A stretch of 43,187 nt of DNA, taken from contig SUTF01000012.1 of NCBI GenBank assembly GCA_015063005.1, positions 1 to 43,187 of the forward strand. The letters run 5' to 3'. Below are positions 27,106-35,247 of the stretch, in pieces. The stretch is from Methanobrevibacter millerae (lineage in GTDB: Archaea; Methanobacteriota; Methanobacteria; Methanobacteriales; Methanobacteriaceae). Position numbers and translations under genes: made by a program. The stretch's first letter is position 1. The number at the start of each line of letters is the position of its first letter. The notes under the pieces are model-generated. The model was not told the origin of the DNA, did not search any database, and saw only the letters and a program-made list of their open reading frames with translations.

Positions 27106-28464
27106 ATGATAGACAGTTATACTAAAACTCCAAGACCATTAAGACATGTTGACGTTGATTATTTAATCAATCAGACGAAATGTGAAAATTGTGCAGATAA
27201 GCCTTGCCTTGATTCATGTCCTATTGATGCAATTTATATGGATGAAGTCGAAGGTCTTGTTAAAATTAAAAATACTTGCTTTGGTTGTGTTTTATGTCGT
27301 AATGCATGTCCATATGATGCAATTTCTCTTGATGTTCAAATGGATCCTCCTATTAAAGAAGAAGTTCCAAACATCAATATTAAATTATGTAAGGCCTGTG
27401 GAGCATGTGTGCAGGCATGTAAAAACGCTTCTATACATATTATAAATGATGGGGATAATCCTCCGCATAGTGAAATTGATAAGGATACATGTATTCGCTG
27501 CGGATATTGCTTTAGGGTATGTCCTACAGATGCGATTAAATATGGTCAATTGCTTCCTAAGACTGTTAAGGGAGGTAAGGCTATTGTTGTCAACCAGGAT
27601 AAATGTATTGGTTGTATGACTTGTACGAGAGTATGTCCTTCTACAGGTGCGATAAATGTTGGAAGAACCAATAAATTGCCATATATTAATCCGGGTTACT
27701 GTGCAAGATGTGAGGAATGTATGCATTCATGCCCATCAACGGCAATCAAATATTCTTCACGTAAAAAAGCTTATAAGATGTACAGCGAAATTAAATCATT
27801 TGATATTGTGTCAAGCATTGTGGATAATGATATGAAAAGATTGTCTCTTGACCTTATCAGCCTAAATTCTGTTCTTAAAAGGGTTGCCACTTCAATGTCT
27901 CTGGAATTCGATGACCAGAATTTCGAAAATTTCATAGAATGCAAAGTGAACAGCCAAATGGAAAAGGAATTGCGTGTTGTTCTGGATTCAAGCATTGAGG
28001 TAAATAAATTCGATAAGCTATTCGGTTCCTATCTAATGGATAGAAATATTGAAGTCTACAATAAAAAATGTATAGCTTGCGGTGAATGTTATAATGTTTG
28101 TCCTGTCGATGCAATTGAGCTTAATGGTCCAAATCCAATAAGCATTAATGATAATTGTGTTTACTGTGGCAAGTGTGTGGAACAATGTCAATTTGATGCT
28201 ATTGGGGCTTATGATGATTATTATTACAGTAAAGACACTGATTTATACTATGCAAGATCTTATCTTTACAAACAAAGAAAAGGTGATTTCTCATTATCAT
28301 CAACCAAATGTCAGGCATGTGCAATCTGTGTCAGAAACTGCCCTACTCAGGCTTTGGAACTGAAAGATGATCATGTGGAATTTATAGAGGATAAATGTCT
28401 TTATTGCAGAACTTGCGAATCAATATGTCCTGTTGATGCGATAAGAATTGTTAATTTCAGGTGA
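27106..28464 (+). CDS. ehaQ: Polyferredoxin EhaQ (ten [4Fe-4S] motifs)
   Basis: A 452-residue polyferredoxin with ten [4Fe-4S] motifs. The first is CENCADKPCLDSCP, with an inserted pair of residues, and the last is CLYCRTCESICPVD. The third ends in CKN rather than CP and the eighth in CQF. Six motifs form the N-terminal half and four the C-terminal half, with a helical cysteine-free linker of about 100 residues between. Ten motifs match the second Eha polyferredoxin of Methanothermobacter. ATG 27106 is preferred over GTG 27097 because GGAGTGA precedes it. Confidence 0.95.
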   Translation: MIDSYTKTPRPLRHVDVDYLINQTKCENCADKPCLDSCPIDAIYMDEVEGLVKIKNTCFGCVLCRNACPYDAISLDVQMDPPIKEEVPNINIKLCKACGACVQACKNASIHIINDGDNPPHSEIDKDTCIRCGYCFRVCPTDAIKYGQLLPKTVKGGKAIVVNQDKCIGCMTCTRVCPSTGAINVGRTNKLPYINPGYCARCEECMHSCPSTAIKYSSRKKAYKMYSEIKSFDIVSSIVDNDMKRLSLDLISLNSVLKRVATSMSLEFDDQNFENFIECKVNSQMEKELRVVLDSSIEVNKFDKLFGSYLMDRNIEVYNKKCIACGECYNVCPVDAIELNGPNPISINDNCVYCGKCVEQCQFDAIGAYDDYYYSKDTDLYYARSYLYKQRKGDFSLSSTKCQACAICVRNCPTQALELKDDHVEFIEDKCLYCRTCESICPVDAIRIVNFR

Positions 28465-28468
28465 GTTA

Positions 28469-29515
28469 ATGTTTGAAAAATCATTTATTACAGACTGTGA
28501 AGGTCCATTAACACTTAATGACAATGCATTTGAATTATGCGCACATTTTATTGAAAATGGTGATGAATTATTTAAAACTCTTAGTTTGTATGATGATTAC
28601 CTTGTTGATGTAGTTAAAAAGGAAAATTATAAGGCAGGCAATACATTAAAATTAATTCTACCATTTTTTGTACTGGAAAATCTTAAAAATGATGATTTGA
28701 TTAACTTTTCAAAAGACAATATCTATGCGGTAAGGGACTCCAAATTTCTATTGAAATTCTTAAAGGATTGCATGAATACATATATTGTCAGCACTAGCTA
28801 TGGCCAATATATCGAAGCACTTTCAAATTATATGGAATTCCCATTTGAAAATACATATTATACTGACGTTGATGTGGATGCATTGCATCTGAATGATGAG
28901 GAATTGTACAAAATTGCAGAATTCAAGAATCAGATACTTGAAAATCCTGATGATTATGAATTGTTTGATGAGATATTCTTTACCGAAATCCCGAAAATGT
29001 CTATTTATGAAAAAATCAAAGAAATTGATGTTGTTGGAGGTTTGGGTAAAAAATTAGCTATTGATGATATCATTGCAAATGATGGAATTGACATTAAACA
29101 GATGCTTTACATAGGTGACAGCATAACTGATGTGGAGCCTCTTCACTTTGCCCGAGAAAATGACGGCATATCCATATCATTCAACGGCAATGAATATCCA
29201 TTGAAAGTGGCTGAAATAGCTATTGTATCTCCAAGCGCCATTGCTACTGCAGTCATTGCAAACATTTATTCTGATAAGGATAAATCCTCTGTTTTAAAAT
29301 TCATCAACCAGTATAATTCACAGGAAGATATTGGAAAGTTATTAGATGAGTTTTCTATCAACAGTGAGATTAAGGAAAGATTCCTTGAAGTTTTCAATGA
29401 TGAAGATTACCCTATTATTAAATTAATCAATAATGAGAATTATGAAGAAATACTAAAAGAAAGTGTCTATATGCGAAATAATATTCGTGGTGAAGACATA
29501 GGAGGTTTAGGATAA
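28469..29515 (+). CDS. ehaR: HAD-like protein EhaR
   Basis: A 348-residue soluble protein that looks like a divergent haloacid-dehalogenase-fold member. The N terminus [15 protein letters not shown] holds a D-x-E variant of the HAD nucleophile motif, and [12 protein letters not shown] near residue 220 matches the acidic metal-binding motif IV (GDS-x-x-D). Between them is a helical cap. The second Asp of D-x-D being Glu suggests altered or lost phosphatase activity. The ATG at 28469 follows the ehaQ stop codon with CAGGTGAG as ribosome site. Why a HAD protein is in the hydrogenase operon is not known. Confidence 0.8.
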   Translation: MFEKSFITDCEGPLTLNDNAFELCAHFIENGDELFKTLSLYDDYLVDVVKKENYKAGNTLKLILPFFVLENLKNDDLINFSKDNIYAVRDSKFLLKFLKDCMNTYIVSTSYGQYIEALSNYMEFPFENTYYTDVDVDALHLNDEELYKIAEFKNQILENPDDYELFDEIFFTEIPKMSIYEKIKEIDVVGGLGKKLAIDDIIANDGIDIKQMLYIGDSITDVEPLHFARENDGISISFNGNEYPLKVAEIAIVSPSAIATAVIANIYSDKDKSSVLKFINQYNSQEDIGKLLDEFSINSEIKERFLEVFNDEDYPIIKLINNENYEEILKESVYMRNNIRGEDIGGLG

Positions 29516-29516
29516 A

Positions 29517-30407
29517 ATGAATTACGATAAAGTTGAAGATACCTTTTTTGAAGCTTTTGAAGGGAAATATGTAAGAGCTTTAATAACCGGACCAACTGAA
29601 AAAATAGTTAAAAGAGCAGCATACGATTCAACATCAACGCCAAGCGCAGTCATTGGCCGTGTTGAAGGTGGAGTTGAAGGTTTCCTAGATAAAAATGAAA
29701 CTCCCGATGGTCGTTTCGGTGCTGTTGTACAATATTGGTTAGGTGGGGATGATAAAGAAAAATTTGCCTTTGAATTATCCTATCGTTTAAGACAAGATGT
29801 CTTGGTTAAACCATTTACACGCATATTTGACTATTCTGACAGTGAACGTGATGATTATATTGAAATGATGGATATTGTTGGCCATTGTGGTGATGGATGG
29901 GAATGGATTGTAGAAGAATATGGTCGTAAAATGATTAATGTGCCTATTGCAGTTCCTGATTTTCAGATTGAAGAAAAATTCAAAATAAATGATGGAATTA
30001 TGGGTGGAAATTTCTGGTATTTATGCGAAACTCCTGAAGCAGTTTTGACTGCAGGTGATGCAGTTATAGATGCAATAATGGAAGTTGAAGGTGCTACAGC
30101 CCCATTTGATGTCTGTTCTGCAGCATCAAAACCGGAAACCAATTATCCTGAAATTGGGCCTACCACCAATCATTATTATTGTCCATCTTTAAAGGAACGT
30201 TTGGCAGATGAGTCCAAGGTTCCTGAAAATGTCAACTACATTCCGGAAATTGTTATCAATGCAACAGATGTCGATTCAATGTTTAAAGCAATTAAAGCAG
30301 GAATTGATGCAGCTATTGATGTTGAAGGTGTTATTGGAATATCTGCAGGTAACTTTGACGGTAAGTTAGGAGATAAAATTTATAATTTATTGGATGTATT
30401 GAAATAA
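29517..30407 (+). CDS. Formylmethanofuran:H4MPT formyltransferase-like protein (eha-linked Ftr paralogue)
   Basis: A 296-residue homologue of formyltransferase Ftr, the second enzyme of CO2-reducing methanogenesis, which moves the formyl group from methanofuran to tetrahydromethanopterin. Family segments include [39 protein letters not shown] and [11 protein letters not shown]...[14 protein letters not shown]. It lies two bases after ehaR and occupies the ehaS position of the described operon. Since it is coded with Eha rather than with methanogenesis genes, it may be a paralogue with a regulatory or assembly role instead of the main Ftr. It should be expressed with the hydrogenase. Confidence 0.88.
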   Translation: MNYDKVEDTFFEAFEGKYVRALITGPTEKIVKRAAYDSTSTPSAVIGRVEGGVEGFLDKNETPDGRFGAVVQYWLGGDDKEKFAFELSYRLRQDVLVKPFTRIFDYSDSERDDYIEMMDIVGHCGDGWEWIVEEYGRKMINVPIAVPDFQIEEKFKINDGIMGGNFWYLCETPEAVLTAGDAVIDAIMEVEGATAPFDVCSAASKPETNYPEIGPTTNHYYCPSLKERLADESKVPENVNYIPEIVINATDVDSMFKAIKAGIDAAIDVEGVIGISAGNFDGKLGDKIYNLLDVLK

Positions 30408-30416
30408 GGTTTTATT

Positions 30417-31355
30417 ATGGAAATATTTGATGATGATTTAAATGCAGAAGTTATAGGATTCGGCGCACTTAATGTGGATAAATTATATTCTGTAGAAAAT
30501 ATTGCTGGAGCTGATGAGGAAAGCTTTATTAAAACCAGCCAGGATACTCCTGGTGGATCTGCAGCAAATACAATTGTTGGTTTATCAAGATTAGGTGTAT
30601 CCACATCAATCATAGGTAAAATAGCTGAAGATGAAGATGGAGAATTGATTGAATATAACTTGGCAATGAATGAGGTTTTCTCCAATAATTTAATCTATGC
30701 TGATAAGGGAAGCACGGGCAAATGTTTGGGTTTTGTTGACTCAAATGGGGACAGATGCCTTTATGTCGACCCAGGTGTTAATGATGACATTGTCATTGAA
30801 GAGATCAATACTTTAAACATCATGCGATGTAAAATAATGCATTACACTTCCTTTGTTGGAGATTCATTCAAAACTCAAATAAAGTTGCTTGATAATTTAA
30901 ATAAGGATACCCTTTTAAGTTTTGATCCTGGAATGTTATATGTTCAAAAGGGTTTCGATGAAATTAAGCCGATTTTGGATAGATGCAATATTTTATTGAT
31001 TAATGAATCAGAGTTAAGATTATTATTTGATGATGAAGAATCTTCTTATGAACAGCTTGCCAAAAAGCTTCTTGATGATGGTATTGGTACTGTTGTTGTT
31101 AAAAGAGGTTCTGAAGGCGTTTTTGCCTGCAATAATAAAGAAATTTGTGAAGTTCAAGCATTTGAATGTAGTGTTGTTGACACTACGGGTGCTGGAGACA
31201 GTTTCAATAGTGGATTTTTATATGCTTTTCTGAATGATTTCACTTTGGAAAAATCATGTGAAATTGGCAACTGGGTTGCCAGTAAAGCTATTGGCGGATT
31301 TGGAATGGAAAAATTTCCTTCCTTGGAAGAGTTAAAAGAGTTTATAAATAATTAA
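30417..31355 (+). CDS. PfkB-family (ribokinase-like) kinase in the eha operon
   Basis: A 312-residue sugar or nucleoside kinase of the PfkB family. The N-terminal signature is PGGSAANTIVGLSRLG (residues 43-58), and the C-terminal signature DTTGAGDSFNSGF includes the catalytic aspartate and the anion hole GAGD. It fits the ehaT position of the operon. The substrate is unknown; archaeal members phosphorylate nucleosides, sugars or cofactor precursors. It begins ten bases after the Ftr-like gene. No membrane segment is present. Confidence 0.88.
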   Translation: MEIFDDDLNAEVIGFGALNVDKLYSVENIAGADEESFIKTSQDTPGGSAANTIVGLSRLGVSTSIIGKIAEDEDGELIEYNLAMNEVFSNNLIYADKGSTGKCLGFVDSNGDRCLYVDPGVNDDIVIEEINTLNIMRCKIMHYTSFVGDSFKTQIKLLDNLNKDTLLSFDPGMLYVQKGFDEIKPILDRCNILLINESELRLLFDDEESSYEQLAKKLLDDGIGTVVVKRGSEGVFACNNKEICEVQAFECSVVDTTGAGDSFNSGFLYAFLNDFTLEKSCEIGNWVASKAIGGFGMEKFPSLEELKEFINN

Positions 31356-31399
31356 AGATAAAATTAATTTAAATAAAAAAATACATAGTTGGTAATAAT

Positions 31400-32227
31400 A
31401 TGAATGTGTCGTTTATAAAGCAGATGAAGAATTTGGAACGTGAAGTTCTTTTAAAATCTGTTGAATTAGATGATGATGGCGATGATTTCCAATTTGAATT
31501 GGATGATTTTAAAGCGGAAGAGGAAATCATTGCTGTTGCGCCAAAATGTGTAAGATGTAATACATGTGTTGGTACATGTCCTGTAAGTGCTATTGAACCA
31601 GCTAATATTTTTAGGATTGCTAAGATTACTGATAAATGTGTAAAATGTGAAATCTGTGTTCAGACTTGTCCTGTTTCAGCCATTAAATTAATTAAGAATG
31701 TGGTTGTCTATGATGGGGAAAGCGAAGACGATTTCGTAGAATACAGTTTGAATAATGTTAGCTGTCCTCATAGAGTAGTTAGAATGAATAGTATTGATAT
31801 AGATTACAGTACTGAAAATAATTGGCAAGATTGTGCTGATTTATGTCCAACAAATGCATTTACTTTGGAATTTAAGGAATTTTTTGATAAGATGGGCTTT
31901 GATGCAGGTATTGATTTGGATGAAGATGCATTATATCCTTATATCAATAAGAAATTATGTATCGGATGCGGTGCTTGTGTTGAAATTTCAAAAAATGAAA
32001 ATGCAATTGCATTAGATAGGATACTGGGACCTATTGTTCACAGCAGAAAGATTGAAGTTAACCATGATTTGTGCGTTAACTGTTATTTGTGTGAGGAAAA
32101 CTGTCCAGTTGAAGCAGTGTGGTTAGAAGATGGGGAAGTAATATTGGATAATGATAAATGTATTCGTTGTGTTGAATGTACAAATCATTGTCCGGTTGGA
32201 GCATTACAACGTATAGAAATCGAATAG
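31400..32227 (+). CDS. Polyferredoxin with degenerate central clusters
   Basis: A 275-residue iron-sulfur protein. Four motifs are canonical: CVRCNTCVGTCPVS and CVKCEICVQTCPVS near the N terminus, and CVNCYLCEENCPVE and CIRCVECTNHCPVG at the C terminus. The middle is irregular: an isolated SCPHRV, then DCADLCPTN, then CIGCGACVEISKNE, where the usual fourth cysteine is replaced. These cysteines could together make one or two non-standard clusters. The gene follows the kinase by 44 bases and is probably in the same transcript, adding a third polyferredoxin to the Eha set. Confidence 0.88.
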   Translation: MNVSFIKQMKNLEREVLLKSVELDDDGDDFQFELDDFKAEEEIIAVAPKCVRCNTCVGTCPVSAIEPANIFRIAKITDKCVKCEICVQTCPVSAIKLIKNVVVYDGESEDDFVEYSLNNVSCPHRVVRMNSIDIDYSTENNWQDCADLCPTNAFTLEFKEFFDKMGFDAGIDLDEDALYPYINKKLCIGCGACVEISKNENAIALDRILGPIVHSRKIEVNHDLCVNCYLCEENCPVEAVWLEDGEVILDNDKCIRCVECTNHCPVGALQRIEIE

Positions 32228-32238
32228 GAGGAATTGTT

Positions 32239-32874
32239 TTGAAAGCTAAAGAGTTAATGGATAAAGATTTCGTTTATTTAAATTGCAATGATAGTGTTGT
32301 TGAAGTTTCTAAAGTTATGGAAGAAATCAGAAGATTTACTTGTCCGGTAGTCAATGAAGATAAACAACTTGTTGGATGGATCACTTCTTTTGATATAACT
32401 AGAGGTTTAAGGGAAGGAAATGAAAAGATTAGTGAGATAATGAGTTCTTATGAAGAAATCTCAACAATTCATGAAGATGCCCCTGCAAGACTTGCAGTTA
32501 TCATGACAGCTAATAACAAATTTGTTACCGTACCTGTAATTAACGATGAAAATCAGGTCATTGGAATGATTCGTTCATGTGATATTGTTGAATTGTTATC
32601 TGAATTGTATGACATTAAAGTATACAAGTTATATGAGGCAATGCAACATCAGCTTAAGGGCGTTACTTGGGAAGAATTAATGGCTGCTTCAGCATTGGTA
32701 TCTAAAAAGACTACTGGTAATAAAATATCTCCAGAGGCTTATGAGGAAAGCATTATGAATTCCACATTTGGTGAAGCTATTTGGGCTACAGGAGGTCTTG
32801 AAAAATTCTTTGCCGGCTTAATTTCTGTCGGTGAAATGGTAATTGCACGTAAGGTAGGTCGTGCAAGAAAATAA
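32239..32874 (+). CDS. CBS-domain protein at the end of the eha operon
   Basis: A 211-residue protein with two tandem CBS motifs (residues 1-125; KAKELMDKDFVYLNCNDSV and KISEIMSSYEEISTIHEDAP mark the two halves). CBS pairs bind adenine nucleotides and often gate enzymes by energy charge. The remaining 85 residues form a helical domain of unknown kind (KGVTWEELMAASALVSKKT...). TTG 32239 is the likely start since AGGAGGA is six bases upstream; the longer frame lies in the previous gene. Being last in the operon, it could tune Eha by ATP or AMP level, which is inference. Confidence 0.85.
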   Translation: MKAKELMDKDFVYLNCNDSVVEVSKVMEEIRRFTCPVVNEDKQLVGWITSFDITRGLREGNEKISEIMSSYEEISTIHEDAPARLAVIMTANNKFVTVPVINDENQVIGMIRSCDIVELLSELYDIKVYKLYEAMQHQLKGVTWEELMAASALVSKKTTGNKISPEAYEESIMNSTFGEAIWATGGLEKFFAGLISVGEMVIARKVGRARK

Positions 32875-33014
32875 TTTTTTAGTGTGAATTAATACAGTAA
32901 TGTTTCCATAAATTCGCATTTAGTTGGGAAAATATTATATATTTGCTAGACTATATGCTATTATACCTATAATTTCAAAAGTTTCTAAATTGACACTTCA
33001 TGCTAGGTGAAAAA

Positions 33015-33311
33015 ATGATTGTAGTTTTAGCAAAAACAATTCCTAAGGATGTTGATGCAAAAAATAAAATTGTTGATTTTTCAGTTGAGCTAATTGAAAA
33101 GTCCAAAGCTGAAGAAGGCAATGTTGATTATAATTTGTATGAAAATGCTCATGAGGATTCATTGATGTTTGTTGAAAAATGGCAATCCATTGAGATACTT
33201 CAAAAACATATGCAAACAGAGCATTTCATTAAATTCGGTCAAAATATTCAAAATTTAGTTGCTGGCGAACTTGAAATTGATGTTTTCGACTCTGAAAAAC
33301 TTGAATTTTAA
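33015..33311 (+). CDS. Antibiotic-biosynthesis-monooxygenase (ABM)-fold protein
   Basis: A 98-residue ferredoxin-like alpha-beta barrel protein of the ABM/YgiN group. It starts MIVVLAKTIPKDVDAKNKI, has SKAEEGNVDYNLYENAHEDSLMFVEKW in the middle and HMQTEHFIKFGQNIQNLV in the C-terminal helix, the usual order. Members include quinol monooxygenases and small stress proteins, and many have no proven activity. AGGTGA at 33005-33010 sets the start at ATG 33015. It is a single gene upstream of tRNA-Thr. Confidence 0.85.
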   Translation: MIVVLAKTIPKDVDAKNKIVDFSVELIEKSKAEEGNVDYNLYENAHEDSLMFVEKWQSIEILQKHMQTEHFIKFGQNIQNLVAGELEIDVFDSEKLEF

Positions 33312-33339
33312 CTGTTCTCCTTAACTATTATTTTTTAAT

Positions 33340-33412
33340 GCTACTGTAACACAATTGGCAGTGTGCCGCCCTCGTAAGGCGGAGGTTGCGGGTTCAAGTC
33401 CCGTCAGTAGCT
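33340..33412 (+). tRNA. tRNA-Thr (anticodon CGT)
   Basis: The acceptor arms GCTACTG (33340-33346) and CAGTAGC (33405-33411) pair perfectly. The anticodon arm CCGCC-CTCGTAA-GGCGG places CGT at the tip, giving threonine. The T arm GCGGG-TTCAAGT-CCCGT is normal with one G-T pair, and the D loop contains TTGG. The gene is 73 bases, without intron and without encoded CCA. A run of nine or more T directly after it acts as terminator. Confidence 0.96.
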
Positions 33413-33475
33413 TTTTTTTTAAAATCTTAAAGTTTATTAACCAGAAGTTTTAATATTCAATAGGAGGTTGAAAAT

Positions 33476-33844
33476 ATGAAAACAGAAAATGCGATTATAT
33501 TAATTCTGATAATTTTAATTGTATTGGCTACTGGTTTTTATATCATGATGAGTTTTGGAAATCTTTCTCTAACTCCTAATGATGCAAATAACCATTCGGA
33601 TACAAATCATTCTAAAAATGTGTCTGTTTCTACATCCTCTGATGATTCAGGAAGTCATTCTTCCGCATCTCAAGGTAGTGGATCTTCAGGTTCTTCCTCA
33701 AGTTCACAGAGTTCAGGAAGTTCTTCTTCAGGTTCCGGTTCTAGTTCTTCTGCTTCTAGTTCTGGTTCTGGTTCAGGATCATCATCACAGAGTTATTCTG
33801 CCGGTCAGGCACCAGGCACACAAAGTAATGGGGATTTTGATTAA
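33476..33844 (+). CDS. Ser/Gly-rich surface protein with N-terminal membrane anchor
   Basis: A 122-residue protein. Residues 5-27 are hydrophobic (AIILILIILIVLATGFYIMM) and could be a signal anchor. Everything after is low complexity: an Asn/His/Thr/Ser region, then about 60 residues of alternating Ser and Gly with a few Ala and Gln, ending SNGDFD. Such stalks often occur in exported or glycosylated proteins of Methanobrevibacter-like species. No folded domain is visible, so the protein may be an anchor stub or spacer. TAGGAGGTTG is a strong ribosome site. The gene stands just after tRNA-Thr. Confidence 0.8.
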   Translation: MKTENAIILILIILIVLATGFYIMMSFGNLSLTPNDANNHSDTNHSKNVSVSTSSDDSGSHSSASQGSGSSGSSSSSQSSGSSSSGSGSSSSASSSGSGSGSSSQSYSAGQAPGTQSNGDFD

Positions 33845-33942
33845 TCTTCATCATCTATTTTTTTCTTTTTTTCATTGAATGCTAATTTTCAACTATTTTT
33901 ATATAATTATTTAACTAAAATTGTACTTAAGGAGAAATTATT

Positions 33943-34506
33943 ATGAAAAGTATTTTTGAAAGGGAATTGGCGGGAGAATTAATTTCTACTGACGATCCGG
34001 AATATGATGATATTTTAAGCATCATTAAGGAAACCATGAACACTTGTCGTGAATTGAATCAGGGCGTTCATACAGAAGAGGAAAATCTTGAGTATCTAAG
34101 TAAAATCACTGGAAAGGAAATTGATGAAAGCGTATTTTTCATGCCGCCTTTTTACGTTGACTATGGAAAAAACATTACAATAGGAAAAGGCGTTGTTATC
34201 CAGCAGCTATGTACTTTCATGGATAGGGGAGGAATCACTATTGAAGATGGTGTATTCATTGCTCCTAAAGTCAATCTAACAACATTGAACCATGATTTCA
34301 ATCCTGAAAACAGAAGCGGAACATATGCAAAGCCTATTGTTATCAAGAAAAATGCATGGATTGGAATAGCAGCCACTATTCTTCCAGGTGTGACTATTGG
34401 TGAAAATGCTATTGTCGGTGCAGGAAGTGTTGTTACAAAAGATGTTGAAGCCAATACGATAGTTGGCGGAAATCCAGCAAAGTTCATTAAAAGAATTGAT
34501 GAATAA
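33943..34506 (+). CDS. Left-handed beta-helix acetyltransferase (maltose/galactoside O-acetyltransferase type)
   Basis: A 187-residue acetyl-CoA-dependent O-acetyltransferase of the NodL/LacA/Maa group. The N-terminal MAT domain (residues 1-60) is present, then hexapeptide repeats such as ITIGKGVVIQ, ITIEDGVFIAPKV and VTIGENAIVGAGSVVTKDV, and the NHDFNPENRSG segment that holds the catalytic histidine. The end, GGNPAKFIKRI, is typical. The acceptor sugar is unknown. GGAGAAAT precedes the ATG and the gene has no partner, though a MarR regulator follows about 150 bases later on the same strand. Confidence 0.9.
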   Translation: MKSIFERELAGELISTDDPEYDDILSIIKETMNTCRELNQGVHTEEENLEYLSKITGKEIDESVFFMPPFYVDYGKNITIGKGVVIQQLCTFMDRGGITIEDGVFIAPKVNLTTLNHDFNPENRSGTYAKPIVIKKNAWIGIAATILPGVTIGENAIVGAGSVVTKDVEANTIVGGNPAKFIKRIDE

Positions 34507-34600
34507 GCAATATTCATTATAAATTCATTATAATAGTATTACTATTCTTTTTTTCATTTTCCAATTAACTTTATATACATTAATTCATAAACTTGATATA

Positions 34601-34620
34601 TATTGCAAGTACTTGCAATA
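34601..34620. promoter_or_regulatory. Perfect 20-bp palindromic operator at the marR promoter
   Basis: TATTGCAAGTACTTGCAATA is its own reverse complement over all 20 bases. It lies where transcription should begin, about 25 bases after the TATA box ACTTTATATAC (34568-34578), and 40 bases before the MarR gene. This is the expected design for an autorepressing MarR dimer. No second copy is seen before the transporter gene. Confidence 0.7.
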
Positions 34621-34659
34621 AATTTAAGGAAATTTTTAAATTTAATTTTGACTGATATT

Positions 34660-35181
34660 ATGGATAATGAGATTCTGTTTCATAAGTTATATTTAATAAA
34701 TCAGATATTTGAACATAAAAGCAAAATGCACCAATCTGAGGTGAATAATCTTTCAAGAGGTCAGGGAAGAGTTCTTGCAGTCTTGAAGAGGAAAGATGGA
34801 ATTTCCACTAGGGATTTGGCTTTGATATTGGCTATCAGCATATCAGCAGTCAATTCTCTTTTAACTAAATTGGAAAAGAACGGTTTTATTATCAAAACAC
34901 ATTCTGATGATGATAAAAGAGTTTTGCTTGTTAAATTAACTGAGAAGGGAAGGAATCATACCATTAATCCAATATTGGATTATGATATATTAAATTGCTT
35001 AAGTGATGAGCAAAAACTTGAGTTTAATAAGTGTTTGAATTTAATTATCAATGAAATGCAATTGGATGTCAAAAAGGAGAATCCTGAAAAATTTGAGAAA
35101 ATAGCCAAACAACGTTCTGAACTTTTTAAGGAACTATTGGGAAATGATGAAAAGGATGCTTACTGGTTTGATATGATTTAG
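34660..35181 (+). CDS. MarR-family transcriptional regulator
   Basis: A 173-residue winged-helix regulator. LSRGQGRVLAVLKRKDGISTRDLALILAIS is the first helix block, SAVNSLLTKLEKNGFIIKTHSDDDKRVLLVKLTEKG the recognition helix and wing (D-D-K-R being the usual MarR wing motif). ATG 34660 is chosen, as an earlier in-frame start at 34603 would lie inside the operator palindrome and before the likely transcript start. It precedes an MFS exporter by 66 bases, a standard pair for ligand-relieved control of drug or acid efflux. Confidence 0.9.
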   Translation: MDNEILFHKLYLINQIFEHKSKMHQSEVNNLSRGQGRVLAVLKRKDGISTRDLALILAISISAVNSLLTKLEKNGFIIKTHSDDDKRVLLVKLTEKGRNHTINPILDYDILNCLSDEQKLEFNKCLNLIINEMQLDVKKENPEKFEKIAKQRSELFKELLGNDEKDAYWFDMI

Positions 35182-35247
35182 AATTAATTTAATTGTTTTC
35201 ATAATTTAAAAGTCCTTATTTTATTATAAATTTTATTGGAGATTTTC

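Noticed and set aside
33340..33412. tRNA gene as integration site for a mobile element
   Set aside because: No integrase, and no direct repeat of the tRNA 3' end is seen downstream in the window, although the accessory nature of the following 9 kb made this worth checking.
33690..33790. Repetitive TCTTCAGG/GGTTC sequence that looks like a short tandem or CRISPR-like repeat
   Set aside because: It is the Ser/Gly codon repeat of a coding region; no regular repeat-spacer pattern is present.
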